From the NCBI RefSeq assembly GCF_947489355.1, contig NZ_CANLDD010000008.1, positions 1 through 64,000 on the forward strand: a DNA stretch of 64,000 nucleotides. Reading direction: 5' to 3'. The notes under the pieces are model-generated. The model made no database searches, had not been told where the DNA came from, and was given only the letters and a program-made list of their open reading frames with translations. Made by a program: the position numbers and the translations under genes. Origin of the DNA: an uncultured Microbulbifer sp. (GTDB lineage Bacteria > Pseudomonadota > Gammaproteobacteria > Pseudomonadales > Cellvibrionaceae). Shown here in pieces: positions 8,216 to 17,617 of this stretch; within the stretch, counting starts at the first letter, position 1, and each line of letters starts with the position of its first letter.

Positions 8216-9250
8216 ATGAAAACGCCAGGTGCGGGTGAGACATCCGCGTCGGCTGATTGTTCCAAAATAACGCATTCTGCGCCATCATTCCTTGCAAACC
8301 GAGTGGGAGCCCTGTTGTTGAGAACCCTTTCAACAGACCTGAATACAGATCTGGTCGATCTGCACAGTCACAGTACCGCCTCGGATGGTATTTTAAGTCC
8401 TGTACAACTGGTGTCGAGAGCTAAGTCTCTGGGTGTGACGTTGATGGCGCTCACCGACCACGATACAGTCGATGGTGTGGCACAGGCACAGTGTGCCGGT
8501 GTGCAGGCGGGTATTGCCGTGGTGGCAGGCATCGAATTTTCCACGCTCAGGGGGCGGCGCCCGATACATATTTTAGGGCTCAATATCGAACCGGCATCGG
8601 CGCCCTTGCAGCGGGCCATCGAGTTGCGCCAGGCGCTGCGCAGTGAGCGCGCCGAGCGGATCGCGCGGCAACTGCATCAGTGCGGTTTTCACGGGGCTCT
8701 GGAGGGCGCTCGCGCGCTTGCCGGGAGTGCTGTGCCGGGTCGCCCGCACTTTGCCCGCTGGCTGGTGGAGGCGGGACATGTGGCGGATTCTGCGCGTGCG
8801 TTCAAACGCTATCTTGGGGCAGGCAAGGTGGGCGATGTGCGGGTCGAGTGGCCACAACTGGCCGAGACCATTGACACCATCCATGCAGCGGGAGGCTGTG
8901 CTGTGCTGGCACACCCGCTTAAATACCGTCTGACCCGCACGCAATTGCTGCGCCTGATCAGCGAATTTTTACGCAGTGGTGGAGATGCGCTGGAGCTGCT
9001 TTGCGGCCGCCAGAATCCGGTGCAGACCAGGGAACTGAGCACCCTGATTACTTCGGGGGCGAAGGTGGCGCAGCGACCCGTGCCGCCATCTTCATTGGGC
9101 AGCGATTTCCATCAGCCCGGGCAAGCCTGGCGGGAGTTGGGCTGTGTGCGTCTGCCGCAAGGCGTCGAGCCGGTGTGGAATCTGTGGCACACTCTGCACC
9201 GGGACTTGCAGAGCCATACACCACCGCTCTGTTCGCGTAGCGGGCTCTGA
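8216..9250 (+). CDS. rnm: PHP-domain phosphoesterase (RNase AM / nucleoside bisphosphatase-like)
   Basis: Metal-dependent PHP hydrolase; E. coli Rnm (YciV/TrpH) removes 3',5'-bisphosphates and trims RNA 5' ends. The metal-binding motifs are DLHSHSTASDG, LTDHDT, GIEFST, GRPHFA, AHPLKY and GSDFHQPG. The start is uncertain. The ATG at 8216 lacks a good ribosome site and gives about 45 non-conserved residues, whereas in-frame TTG codons at 8315/8318 follow GGGAG and would start close to the conserved domain. Its last bases are followed by yciO, an arrangement shared with other gammaproteobacteria. Confidence 0.85.
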   Translation: MKTPGAGETSASADCSKITHSAPSFLANRVGALLLRTLSTDLNTDLVDLHSHSTASDGILSPVQLVSRAKSLGVTLMALTDHDTVDGVAQAQCAGVQAGIAVVAGIEFSTLRGRRPIHILGLNIEPASAPLQRAIELRQALRSERAERIARQLHQCGFHGALEGARALAGSAVPGRPHFARWLVEAGHVADSARAFKRYLGAGKVGDVRVEWPQLAETIDTIHAAGGCAVLAHPLKYRLTRTQLLRLISEFLRSGGDALELLCGRQNPVQTRELSTLITSGAKVAQRPVPPSSLGSDFHQPGQAWRELGCVRLPQGVEPVWNLWHTLHRDLQSHTPPLCSRSGL

Positions 9251-9317
9251 GCCCCCTGGTGGGCTTGTGTGTATCCGCTGTGAATTTTTCCATTCAGTAA
9301 AGGCTTGGGGGGCTTTT

Positions 9318-9941
9318 GTGGCGCAGTTTTTTCAGATTCATCCGGAAAATCCTCAGGGGCGTCTGATCAGTCAGGCCGCTGACATTGTGACCCGTGGAGG
9401 CGTTATCGTTTTTCCCACGGACTCGGCTTATGCGATTGGGTGCCGTTTGGGGGAGAAACTGGCGGTGGAGCGGATTCGCGCACTGCGCCAACTGGACAAA
9501 CAGCATAACTTTACCCTGATGTGCCGGGATCTCTCAGAGCTGGCCACTTACGCAAAAGTGGATAACCAGATGTTCCGTCTTTTAAAGAATCATACGCCGG
9601 GCCCCTATACATTTATTATGCCGGCGACAACGGAAGTGCCTCGGCGCCTTATTCATCCAAAGCGCAAAACCATCGGCATCCGTGTCCCGGACAACGCGGT
9701 TGCCCTCGCTTTGATTGAGGCGGTGGGCGAGCCCCTGATGAGTTGTAGTCTGATTATGCCCGGCGACGAGCAACCGCTCACCGATCCTTACGATATCCGC
9801 GATATGCTTGAGCATCAGGTGGAGCTGGTGATAGACGGGGGCTTTTGCGGACTGGAGGCGACTTCCGTCATTGATCTTACCGGGGACAAAGCTCGGCTGG
9901 TTCGCCATGGGTGTGGCGCTATTGGCGGGATGCTGGGCTGA
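9318..9941 (+). CDS. yciO: Sua5/YciO/YrdC-family protein, YciO type
   Basis: Paralogue of the threonylcarbamoyl-AMP synthases TsaC/Sua5, which act in making the tRNA modification t6A; YciO itself has only weak activity of that kind in E. coli. The GTG at 9318 is chosen because it yields the usual N-terminus VAQFFQIHPENPQ and a family-typical 207 residues, and follows a G-rich ribosome site. The frame is open further upstream but overlaps the PHP gene there. Conserved segments are VIVFPTDSAYAIGC, KHTPGPYTFI-type NHTPGPYTFI, and GIRVPDN. It sits between the PHP gene and scpA. Confidence 0.88.
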   Translation: MAQFFQIHPENPQGRLISQAADIVTRGGVIVFPTDSAYAIGCRLGEKLAVERIRALRQLDKQHNFTLMCRDLSELATYAKVDNQMFRLLKNHTPGPYTFIMPATTEVPRRLIHPKRKTIGIRVPDNAVALALIEAVGEPLMSCSLIMPGDEQPLTDPYDIRDMLEHQVELVIDGGFCGLEATSVIDLTGDKARLVRHGCGAIGGMLG

Positions 9942-9995
9942 TTGAAGCCGTGCTGATGTATAATTGGACGTTTGCACTTTTAAAGGCGGGGCAGG

Positions 9996-11084
9996 GTGTC
10001 CAATAAAGCAAAAGCGCTGGCAGCCGATAGGGAAAAGCGGGAATTCGCCGGTATTGCAGCGGGTGAGGTCGGGTCGCCTGCGCAGCCCGGCGCCGGCCTT
10101 ATGGACAGCCCGGAGGGGGTGCCCCTGGCTTTGGTACAGGGAGAAGCTTTTACCGATCTACCGACAGACCTCTTTATTCCGCCAGATGCTCTGGAAGTGG
10201 TCCTGGAGGCTTTTGAAGGGCCTCTGGACCTGCTCCTTTATCTGATCCGGCGCCAGAACCTGGACATTCTCGAGATCAATGTCGCAGACATCACCCGTCA
10301 ATATATGGCGTATGTGGAAATGATGACGGCGATCCGTTTCGAGCTGGCAGCGGAGTACCTGGTGATGGCGGCGATGCTCGCGGAAATCAAATCCCGTATG
10401 CTCTTGCCGCGCCCCCCGCATGTAGAGGAGGAAGAGGGTGAAGATCCCCGTGCGGCACTGATCCGCCGCCTGCAGGAATACGAGCGGTTCAAGACCGCAG
10501 CGGAAGAGCTGGGCGAAATTGCGCGTATAGGCCGCGATGTTCACCCGGTTAGTGCCGATGGCCCCGACCGCAATAGTACCCGCCCGGACCCGGAGGTGGA
10601 TCTCAAGGAGGTACTGGTGGCACTGGCGGATGTGCTGCGGCGTGCGGATATGTTTGAAAACCACCAGATAGAACGGGAAAAATTGTCTACCCGCGAGCGT
10701 ATGACCCAGGTTCTGGAACAGATGCGCCACCGCCAGTTTGTGCCTTTTGTGAGTTTGTTCACCGTGAAAGAAGGGCGCCTCGGGGTTGTAGTCACCTTTC
10801 TCGCGGTGATGGAACTGGTCAAGGAATCCCTGGTGGAACTGGTCCAGAATGAGGCATTTGGTCCCATTCATGTGCGCGCCGCGGGTCACAGCGACGAAAA
10901 TGCTGTGGATGCTGAAGGCGGAGAGGAGGATGAAACTGGCGGGGGTGAGAGGCTCGCCGGAAGGGAAGCGAATCCTGAAGCCGGCAAACCGAGAGCGGCC
11001 GGGTTGGCGGTGTCCCAGGAAACAGTATTAGCGGGAACCATGGAAAATGTCCGTGAAGGACCAGAGCTAGAAACGAAGAGATGA
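9996..11084 (+). CDS. scpA: Segregation and condensation protein A
   Basis: Kleisin subunit that bridges SMC heads, together with ScpB, and acts in chromosome compaction and segregation. The kleisin core is recognisable from about residue 65 (LEAFEGPLDLLLYLIRRQNLDILEI) through EYLVMAAMLAEIKSRMLLPRP and the C-terminal winged helix (FVPFVSLFT, VVTFLAVMELVKE). A GTG start at 9996 follows an AGG-rich site. About 60 residues at each end are outside the core: the first holds a low-complexity Gly/Ala/Pro stretch and the last is Glu/Gly-rich. The final ATGA overlaps the scpB start. Confidence 0.92.
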   Translation: MSNKAKALAADREKREFAGIAAGEVGSPAQPGAGLMDSPEGVPLALVQGEAFTDLPTDLFIPPDALEVVLEAFEGPLDLLLYLIRRQNLDILEINVADITRQYMAYVEMMTAIRFELAAEYLVMAAMLAEIKSRMLLPRPPHVEEEEGEDPRAALIRRLQEYERFKTAAEELGEIARIGRDVHPVSADGPDRNSTRPDPEVDLKEVLVALADVLRRADMFENHQIEREKLSTRERMTQVLEQMRHRQFVPFVSLFTVKEGRLGVVVTFLAVMELVKESLVELVQNEAFGPIHVRAAGHSDENAVDAEGGEEDETGGGERLAGREANPEAGKPRAAGLAVSQETVLAGTMENVREGPELETKR

Positions 11085-12262
11085 CAATCGCATCGGAATT
11101 ACTGCACAGAATCCTGGAGGGTGCGCTGCTGGCGGCGGAGCAGCCCCTGAGTGAAGAAAAGCTGTTGTCGCTGTTGCATGGGGAGGAGCAACCCTCCAGG
11201 GTGACCTTGAGAGAGGCACTGGAAGATATAGCGCAAAGCTGTGCCGGGCGCGGGTTTGAGCTCAAGAAAGTGGCCAGTGGCTGGCGCTTCCAAGTGCCCG
11301 AGGACCTGGCGCCCTGGGTGAACCGCCTGTGGGAGGAAAAAGCGCAAAAGTACTCCCGTGCAACCCTGGAAACCCTGGCCATCATCGCCTACCGCCAGCC
11401 CGTAACCCGCGGTGATATTGAAGAAATCCGCGGTGTCGCAGTGAGCTCCCAGATTGTCAAGAGCCTGTCTGAACGGGGCTGGATCAAAGTGGTTGGCCAG
11501 CGCGATGTGCCGGGAAAACCGTCTCTTTATGCAACTACCCGAGAATTTCTCGACTATTTCAATCTCTGTTCCCTGAATGAACTGCCGACACTGGCGGAAA
11601 TTCGCGATTTAGGAAATCTGAACCAAGGGCCGAATCAGGACAGCCCGTCCGCTGGTGTTGGTGGGGGTGAATGCGTAGAACTGGATAAAGTGGCCGCTGA
11701 ATGGCGAGACACGACTGGGGAGGGAATTTCAGACGATCCGGGGAACTCCCCTGAAGGGACCGGCAGTGAGGGCGGGGCTGACGACGCCCTGATTGCGGCG
11801 CTGGCCGAGGAAATTGTGGCGAAGGCAGGCGTTGCGGCTCCTGTAGCCCCCCTTGAGACCCTGCCCGAGAGCCGATTGCGCACCAATGCAAAGACCGCGC
11901 AAAGACAGGGTGCGGAGGACCCTGTTGAGGCCGCGGCGTCTGCGGTGGCCCTTGAAATGGAGACCGGGGCTATACAGGCTCCTGCAGCAACGCCACCAGA
12001 GGCATTGCTTGTTGACATTGATGCTGTGCCAACAAAAGCAGAAACGCCAACTGCCCAAGAGGCAGGGGACGGAAGCGACGATGACCGCTCCGAAGAACCA
12101 CAGCGCAAAGCACATTCTCTGGCGGCGATGCCGCCTGCGCACAGCATCGGCGCTGATGGCAGTAACAGGGATGAGTCAGCTGCAGAAACTGGGGCTGAAG
12201 GGGATGCTGGAGCCTGTGATGATTCCGAACAAGTAGCGCAAGTGGAAAACACCACCCCATGA
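11081..12262 (+). CDS. scpB: Segregation and condensation protein B with long acidic tail
   Basis: ScpB dimerises through two winged-helix domains and binds ScpA. The conserved part is residues 1-178, with [25 protein letters not shown] and [28 protein letters not shown]. Residues of about 180-393 form an Ala/Glu/Asp/Pro-rich, probably disordered extension that more than doubles the usual length of about 180-200. Four-base overlaps with scpA before it and rluB after it show a coupled operon. Confidence 0.92.
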   Translation: MTIASELLHRILEGALLAAEQPLSEEKLLSLLHGEEQPSRVTLREALEDIAQSCAGRGFELKKVASGWRFQVPEDLAPWVNRLWEEKAQKYSRATLETLAIIAYRQPVTRGDIEEIRGVAVSSQIVKSLSERGWIKVVGQRDVPGKPSLYATTREFLDYFNLCSLNELPTLAEIRDLGNLNQGPNQDSPSAGVGGGECVELDKVAAEWRDTTGEGISDDPGNSPEGTGSEGGADDALIAALAEEIVAKAGVAAPVAPLETLPESRLRTNAKTAQRQGAEDPVEAAASAVALEMETGAIQAPAATPPEALLVDIDAVPTKAETPTAQEAGDGSDDDRSEEPQRKAHSLAAMPPAHSIGADGSNRDESAAETGAEGDAGACDDSEQVAQVENTTP

Positions 12263-13116
12263 ATGATGGTATCTCGCCTACAGGCGAAAAATTGCAAAAA
12301 GTATTGGCGCGCGGCGGCCTCGGATCGCGCCGTGAGATGGAGCGTGCGATCAATGCCGGTCGCGTGACGGTGAATGGTCAGGTGGCGGAACTCGGCGAGC
12401 GTGTGACCGGGCGGGACCGCATAGAGTTTGATGGCCGGTGCCTGCCTTCGACGGAGGAAAATCGCTGCCGGGTTTTACTCTATAACAAGCCGGTTGGTGA
12501 GATTTGTTCCCGTCAGGATCCTGAGGGACGCCCCACAGTATACGACCGACTGCCGCACTTGAAGAGCGGCCGTTGGATCTCTGTCGGGCGGCTGGATTTC
12601 AACACCAGTGGCCTGCTGCTGTTTACCAATAGTGGCGAATTGGCCAACAAGCTGATGCACCCGTCCTCGGTTATCGATCGTGAATACCTGGTGCGTATTC
12701 AGGGGAATGTGGACAGCGATATGAAGCAGCGCCTGTTCAAGGGGGTACTGCTGGATGACGGACCTGCGCGCTTTACCGATATTGTGGAGAGTGGCGGCGA
12801 GGGCAGGAACCGGTGGTTCTACTGTGTGGTGATGGAGGGGCGCAACCGCGAAGTGCGCCGCTTATGGGAATCGCAGGGGGTGCGTGTAAGCCGTCTCAAA
12901 CGGGTGCGCTATGGCAGTGTCTTTATTCCCTCTCATGTGTGCGTGGGCCAGTGGATTGAGATGGAGCCCCGGGAGATTGACGATCTTTGTGTTACCGCCG
13001 GATTGCCCAAGTTGGGTCAGCGCCCGCTGACCCAGGGAGAGAAGTCGACCCTGGAACGCCAACGTCGCAAGCTGCGCAAGTCCTCGCTGCCGCCAGCGCG
13101 CAGATGGAAATCGTAA
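12259..13116 (+). CDS. rluB: 23S rRNA pseudouridine(2605) synthase RluB
   Basis: Isomerises a uridine of 23S rRNA helix 93 to pseudouridine. It has an N-terminal S4 RNA-binding domain ([32 protein letters not shown]) followed by the RsuA-type catalytic domain with [27 protein letters not shown], which contains the catalytic aspartate in GRLD. The basic C-terminal tail is shorter than in E. coli RluB. It is the last gene of scpA-scpB-rluB, a conserved gammaproteobacterial order. Confidence 0.93.
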   Translation: MNDGISPTGEKLQKVLARGGLGSRREMERAINAGRVTVNGQVAELGERVTGRDRIEFDGRCLPSTEENRCRVLLYNKPVGEICSRQDPEGRPTVYDRLPHLKSGRWISVGRLDFNTSGLLLFTNSGELANKLMHPSSVIDREYLVRIQGNVDSDMKQRLFKGVLLDDGPARFTDIVESGGEGRNRWFYCVVMEGRNREVRRLWESQGVRVSRLKRVRYGSVFIPSHVCVGQWIEMEPREIDDLCVTAGLPKLGQRPLTQGEKSTLERQRRKLRKSSLPPARRWKS

Positions 13117-13337
13117 GGCCGGAAAGCTGCGGGTTTTTTGACCGGGCTAATATTACCCCGTCAGTTCAATCCGTTTTCTGTGGCCCAGTTGATGGTCGCA
13201 GGTGAAATAACGGTGCATGTACACAGGGCGACGTGTTTTTCAAGGCCCCCGCCGGCCTGAGACCGGTGGGGCGCACTTGGTGTTCCATTCTCTATCCACA
13301 CAAAAAGCTAAGCGGATGTATTGGCTTGTCTGGGCTT

Positions 13338-14012
13338 CTATTCGTTTTCCGATGTCTCTCCGGCCTCTTCCTGCTGCTGGTTCTGTATTGCCGAGGGCAC
13401 ACCCTGAGGGCCGGCTCCCATGGCATCATCGACATCCGAGGGAATATCCGAGACAGAGTTGGTTGTGTCGCTGGCAGGCCCTGGTGCGCTGGTGGTGGTT
13501 TCCAGCAGATTTTTCAATTCCGCAAGCCCTTCCTCGTAGGATTGGCCCACCATCTTCTTCACCGCCAGGCCCATCCAGCGCTCCCCTGGGCCGCCGCCAG
13601 TGTCACTTCTAAAGCGCCAGGTCACCTGTGTGCCGCCGTTTTGTGGCTGCAGCTGGAACTCCGCCAGGGCCTGGGTGCCATCGCCAAAGTTGAGCTTGGT
13701 GCGCACCAAGGTATCCGGATCGCTTGCGGTAATGGTTTGAGTGCCGCTACCCGCCTTGGAATCCTCGCCGTGCCAGCGCATTTCAGCACCGACCCCCTGC
13801 TCAGGTCCGCTGTACTGGTATTGCACTGAGGGATCGACATGTCGCCAGGGAGACCAGCTGTTGAATTTGCGGAAGTTGTTGACGTAGGGGAAAACAGCCT
13901 GGGGCGGTTTGTCGATATAAATGCTGCGATCCAGCATCACCTCGCGGGGAAACAAATAACCGGCGAGCAGCAACAGTACCAGAAAAATCAGAATATAGAA
14001 TATCCAGCGCAT
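13338..14012 (-). CDS. Membrane-anchored SRPBCC (START-like) family protein
   Basis: One N-terminal transmembrane helix (WIFYILIFLVLLLLAGYLF) is followed by a helix-grip SRPBCC domain: DRSIYIDKPPQAVFPYVNNFRKFNSWSPW is the typical start of the polyketide-cyclase-like group, and TQVTWRFRSDT and the later amphipathic helix complete it. The last 60 residues are Ser/Gln/Glu-rich and probably unstructured. Such proteins bind hydrophobic ligands; no ligand can be named. It is single-gene and convergent with rluB. Confidence 0.8.
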   Translation of the reverse strand: MRWIFYILIFLVLLLLAGYLFPREVMLDRSIYIDKPPQAVFPYVNNFRKFNSWSPWRHVDPSVQYQYSGPEQGVGAEMRWHGEDSKAGSGTQTITASDPDTLVRTKLNFGDGTQALAEFQLQPQNGGTQVTWRFRSDTGGGPGERWMGLAVKKMVGQSYEEGLAELKNLLETTTSAPGPASDTTNSVSDIPSDVDDAMGAGPQGVPSAIQNQQQEEAGETSENE

Positions 14013-14100
14013 AGCGGGTCCCTTTTGTTATTTGTACATGCGATATGGTGATCGCCAAGGACGGTTGACGATAGGCATGGTTATAGCATGTCAGCGCCGA

Positions 14101-15480
14101 TTAATCGTCAGTGATGTGCAATAGTGGCAGTTTTATTTCGACGCATAAACCTGCCCGGTCGCTGTTAAACGCGGTAATGGTGCCCCCGTGGTGCAAAATG
14201 GTCCGCTGGGCTATGGCCAGTCCCAGGCCCAAGCCGCCGCTTTCCCGGGTGCGTGCACTGTCGGTGCGGTAGAAGGGGCGGAAGATGGCTTCGAGTTCAT
14301 CCTCCGCTACGCCGGTCCCGGAGTCGATCACAGATATCCGGCAGGCATCGCCGGAGGTTTTAACCTGTACCCGGACCAGGCCGTCATCGGGGCTGTATTT
14401 AATGGCGTTTCGCAGGATGTTTTCCAGTGCCGCAGTGAGGGAGCTGCCCCGCGTGGCCACCAGTGACTCGACGCTGTTGGTACTGACATCGAAGCTCAGG
14501 CCCTTTTCTTCCGCCTCAATGTGCAAGTCGTCGATCAGGGCTGAGAGCAGGGCGTTGAGTTCCACCACATCGTCCAGAGGGCGCTGCTCGGGGCTGCTGA
14601 CGGGCAGGGACAGTACATCGGCGATGATGTCCTCCAGGTAGTCCGCGGCTTTGCCGATCTTGTCCAGTTCAGGGTCCAGCGCGGTTAACTGCTTTTGCCG
14701 TGCAATGGCCAGGGCTACCTGCAGCCTTGCCAGGGGGGAGCGCAGTTCGTGGGATACATCCTTGATCAGGCGGCGCTGCTCGGACATTGACTCCTGCAGC
14801 TGTGCGGTCATCGAGTCGAAATCCAGTGCCAGGCCGGTCAGTTCATCGTTGCGGGTGTGCAGGCTGGGGGCAACCCGGTAGTCCAGCTCTCCGGCGGCGA
14901 CCCGCTTGGTGGCGGCGCGCAGTTGATCCAAGGGGCGGCTCAGGTAGCGCGCCAGCCAATAGCAGGCGACTCCCGAAGCGATCATGGAGAGCAACAGCAT
15001 GGGCCAGAAATTGCGCCACAGGAAGCGCAGCAGCAGCCCTTCCTTGCTGCTCCCGGCTATCAACGCAATGCGCAGTGGATTTCCACTGCGCATGGGCAGG
15101 AAGAAAGCCACGGTAGGCTGGTTGTCCACCAGCATGTACGCCTCGCGGTTGCGGTAATTCAGGCTGTTGATCAGCGGCTCCATGCTGGCGGGGATCGGGC
15201 GGCCGAGTAAATCCCTGCCCTGCCGGTCTAAGGCGTAGACCCGGCGTTGCACTTTCTTGGGTGCGCGTTCGAGCCAATGCTGGAAATGCTCTGGTCCGTG
15301 GCGGCGTGTGATCCGCATATTGCGCATCACCTCACGAAACAGGGTGCCCTCCCAGCGTTCTTTCTGGCGAGGATCGCCGAACTCGCCAAAATGGGTAATG
15401 TAAATGGCAGCCACCACCATCACCATGGCGGTAACCCAGGCACCGAAGAACATTTTCCAGAACAGGCTGCGCATCTTCAC
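14101..15480 (-). CDS. CpxA-like envelope-stress sensor histidine kinase
   Basis: Inner-membrane kinase with a first transmembrane helix at about residues 8-30, a periplasmic domain to about residue 155, a second helix (about 158-180), then a HAMP linker (ARYLSRPLDQLRAATKRVAAGELDYRV). The dimerisation domain has His244 in KDVSHELRSPLARLQ. The ATPase has N-box ENILRNAIKYSP, DSGTGVAEDELEAIFRPFYR and GGLGLGLAIA. Together with the adjacent OmpR-type regulator and the divergent Spy/CpxP gene this is a CpxAR system by synteny. It starts 6 bases after the regulator stop. Confidence 0.87.
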   Translation of the reverse strand: MKMRSLFWKMFFGAWVTAMVMVVAAIYITHFGEFGDPRQKERWEGTLFREVMRNMRITRRHGPEHFQHWLERAPKKVQRRVYALDRQGRDLLGRPIPASMEPLINSLNYRNREAYMLVDNQPTVAFFLPMRSGNPLRIALIAGSSKEGLLLRFLWRNFWPMLLLSMIASGVACYWLARYLSRPLDQLRAATKRVAAGELDYRVAPSLHTRNDELTGLALDFDSMTAQLQESMSEQRRLIKDVSHELRSPLARLQVALAIARQKQLTALDPELDKIGKAADYLEDIIADVLSLPVSSPEQRPLDDVVELNALLSALIDDLHIEAEEKGLSFDVSTNSVESLVATRGSSLTAALENILRNAIKYSPDDGLVRVQVKTSGDACRISVIDSGTGVAEDELEAIFRPFYRTDSARTRESGGLGLGLAIAQRTILHHGGTITAFNSDRAGLCVEIKLPLLHITDD

Positions 15481-15486
15481 GAGGGC

Positions 15487-16194
15487 CTAACGGTTGCCTT
15501 GGGTAAGCATATAACCGGCACCGCGGATATTAATAATCAGGTCACGGCTGGCGCCCTTGTCGGCCAGCTTTTTGCGAATATTGCTCACATGTACATCAAT
15601 GGAGCGGTCGTAGGGCATCAGCTTGCGCCCCAGCGCGCGCTCGGTTAGGACCTCTTTGCTCACCACGTCTCCCGAGTGCTGCACCAATACCTTGAGGACG
15701 GCGAACTCGGCACCGGTGAGAGACAGGGCCTGGTCGCTCCAGTAGCCCTGGTGTTTTGCGGGCAGCAGGCGCAGCTGACCGCTGCTCAGGCTGTCATCGC
15801 TGTCCTCCGCTTCCTCGACCCGTCCCCGGCGCAGTATCGCGCGCAGGCGCGCCGCCAGTTCGCGGGGGTTGCAGGGTTTGGGCAGGTAGTCATCGGCGCC
15901 CATCTCCAGACCCACGATACGGTCCACGGTATCGCCCCTGGCGGTGAGCATGATGACGGGCAGGAAGCGGTTTGTGGGGGAAGCCTCTTCGCGCAGCTTG
16001 CGCAACACCTCAAAGCCATTGTGCACCGGTAGCATTACGTCCAGTATCAGGGCATCGAAATTCAGGCTCTGTGCCAATTCCAATCCGCGACCGCCATCGT
16101 TCGCCGCGGTCACGTCAAATCCCTCGCCACCCAGAAATTCCTGCAGCAGGTCGGTCAGTTCGGTATCGTCATCAATCAGAAGGATGCGGCTCAT
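15487..16194 (-). CDS. CpxR-like OmpR-family response regulator
   Basis: Receiver domain (residues 1-120) with the acidic cluster D8-D10, phospho-acceptor Asp52 in LILDVMLP, the switch Thr in VIMLTARGD and Lys in YLPKPCNP. The C-terminal winged helix contains LTGAEFAVLKVL and the recognition helix region DRSIDVHVSNIRKKL. It is predicted to bind tandem direct-repeat half-sites, and five such sites lie in the region in front of it. It is the first gene of the regulator-kinase operon. Confidence 0.88.
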   Translation of the reverse strand: MSRILLIDDDTELTDLLQEFLGGEGFDVTAANDGGRGLELAQSLNFDALILDVMLPVHNGFEVLRKLREEASPTNRFLPVIMLTARGDTVDRIVGLEMGADDYLPKPCNPRELAARLRAILRRGRVEEAEDSDDSLSSGQLRLLPAKHQGYWSDQALSLTGAEFAVLKVLVQHSGDVVSKEVLTERALGRKLMPYDRSIDVHVSNIRKKLADKGASRDLIINIRGAGYMLTQGNR

Positions 16195-16265
16195 GGGAAA
16201 CTCTCGATGGCTGTGAAGCCATTATATGCAAAGCGCTGGCGTTTATTACTCCTTTTGCTCCGGTT

Positions 16266-16311
16266 GTTTACGGTTCTTAACAAATGTTTACCGCGGTTTT
16301 CCCCCGTTTAC
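16266..16311. promoter_or_regulatory. Phased array of CpxR-type half-sites
   Basis: GTTTAC occurs at 16266, 16286 and 16306, exactly 20 bases apart, and related hexamers fill the midpoints: CTTAAC at 16276 (4 of 6) and GTTTTC at 16296 (5 of 6). Read on the other strand this is GTAAAC every 10 bases, matching the known CpxR consensus GTAAA-N5-GTAAA. The array lies between the divergent regulator and Spy/CpxP-like genes, so both may be controlled from it. Confidence 0.7.
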
Positions 16312-16362
16312 ACAGGCTGCACTTACCATGTAGTGGTTGAATACAAACGAGAGGACCAAACG

Positions 16363-16833
16363 ATGAAAAACTGGAAACTGGCGATGGGCAGCCTGGCATT
16401 GGCTGGCATGTTGGCCGCTCCTGCGACAACCCTCGCTTTTGGTGGTGGAGAAGGCCACCGTGGGCATGGATTTGAGCATATGGCCCGCGAACTGCAGTTG
16501 ACCGAGGGGCAAAAGGCGCAGCTGAAATCCAACCGAGAGAGCACCAGAGAGGCGAGAAAGGCCCTGCGCAAACAACTGAAAGAGCTGCGCCAGCAAATGC
16601 ATGCCGCTATAGAGCGCGGTGCCGACCAGTCTACCCTGGACCAGTTTGGTGCGGAACTGGGCGGGCTGAAAGTACAGCAGATGCAAAGCCATTACCAGAT
16701 GCGCCAGCAGTTCGAGGCGATTCTTACTGATGAGCAAAAGGCCAAATTTTCTGAGCTGAAAGCCAAGCGCAAGGAAAGCCGCCGGAAACAACAGGGTCAG
16801 GGGCGTGGCGCGCGGGGTGCCGGCGAGTCCTGA
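16363..16833 (+). CDS. Spy/CpxP-family periplasmic chaperone-like protein
   Basis: The ATG at 16363 follows GAGGA and gives a signal peptide (MKNWKLAMGSLALAGMLAAPATTLA), so earlier in-frame starts are rejected. The mature part is helical and very rich in Lys/Arg/Gln, with two LTxxQ-like segments (LQLTEGQKAQLK and ILTDEQKAKFSEL) typical of the Spy/CpxP/LTXXQ family. Known members are periplasmic chaperones or inhibitors of the CpxA sensor. Its position opposite the kinase/regulator genes across CpxR-type sites supports stress-induced expression. Confidence 0.87.
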   Translation: MKNWKLAMGSLALAGMLAAPATTLAFGGGEGHRGHGFEHMARELQLTEGQKAQLKSNRESTREARKALRKQLKELRQQMHAAIERGADQSTLDQFGAELGGLKVQQMQSHYQMRQQFEAILTDEQKAKFSELKAKRKESRRKQQGQGRGARGAGES

Positions 16834-16867
16834 AACTCCTTAGATACCAGTCTTAGTCCCCGCTCAT

Positions 16868-16893
16868 GTGCGCCTTCCCTGGCGCACCCTTTC
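16868..16893 (+). terminator. Possible terminator after the Spy/CpxP-like gene
   Basis: A perfect 7-bp stem GTGCGCC/GGCGCAC (16868-16874 with 16881-16887) with a 6-base loop lies 35 bases after the stop. The following CCCTTTCC is only a weak T tract, so termination may be partial. Confidence 0.45.
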
Positions 16894-17060
16894 CGATAAA
16901 TTCGACGGGTTGTGACCCCTTTTCCCCCACTCCATGCGGGGCTTTTCTGTCGTTTTACACCCCCTTAGACCCGCTTGCCGCGCCTGGTGATTGCTGGGAG
17001 AATACGCCGCCTCCGCAAAAGGTATCTGGTGTGACCCGGCATGGGCAAAGAGGAATGACT

Positions 17061-17612
17061 GTGAGCAAAATCGGCTTGTTTTATGGCAGCGATGAGGGCA
17101 ATACCGAATCCGTTGCCCTGCGTATCCGCACCCGCTTGGGTGAAGACCGGGTAGACCTGTTCGATATTGCCGATGTCACCCAACTGGAGATCGCCAACTA
17201 CAGGCAGCTGATTTTTGGTATTCCCACCTGGGATTTCGGCCAGATTCAGTCCGATTGGGAGGAGTTTTGGGAAGATGTGCAGGAGATGGATTTTACTGAC
17301 AAGGCGGTCGCGCTGTTTGGCCTGGGTGATCAATTTGGCTACGGCGACTATTTCCTGGATGCCATGGGCATGCTGCACGACGCTATCGTCGAGCGCGGGG
17401 CCACCATCGTTGGCCACTGGCCTATTGAGAGTTACGAGTTTGAAGCGTCAAAAGCGGAAATTGAAGGTGAGGGCCGGTTTGTCGGTTTGGCTATTGACGA
17501 AGACCAGCAGGAGGACATGACTGCCGAGCGTCTCAATCGCTGGTGCAGGCAGATTGCCGAAGAATTTGACCTTAAGGGGGGTGCGCACAGCGTTATTGCG
17601 CTGGAAGATTAA
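17061..17612 (+). CDS. Long-chain flavodoxin
   Basis: FMN-binding one-electron carrier of the cytosol. The FMN phosphate loop is GSDEGNTE near the N-terminus; PTWDFGQIQSDWEEF and GLGDQFGYGDYFLDAMGML are the two ring-contacting loops, and the insertion expected of the long-chain class is present (about 183 residues). The GTG at 17061 (MSKIGLFYGS) is preferred, because AGAGGA lies 6 bases before it; an in-frame ATG at 17055 is almost on top of that site. A small conserved-looking gene follows after 5 bases. Confidence 0.9.
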   Translation: MSKIGLFYGSDEGNTESVALRIRTRLGEDRVDLFDIADVTQLEIANYRQLIFGIPTWDFGQIQSDWEEFWEDVQEMDFTDKAVALFGLGDQFGYGDYFLDAMGMLHDAIVERGATIVGHWPIESYEFEASKAEIEGEGRFVGLAIDEDQQEDMTAERLNRWCRQIAEEFDLKGGAHSVIALED

Positions 17613-17617
17613 AGTTC

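Noticed and set aside
13117-13142. Terminator after rluB at a run of six T
   Set aside because: The only stem before the T run is about 3 bp, too short to call.
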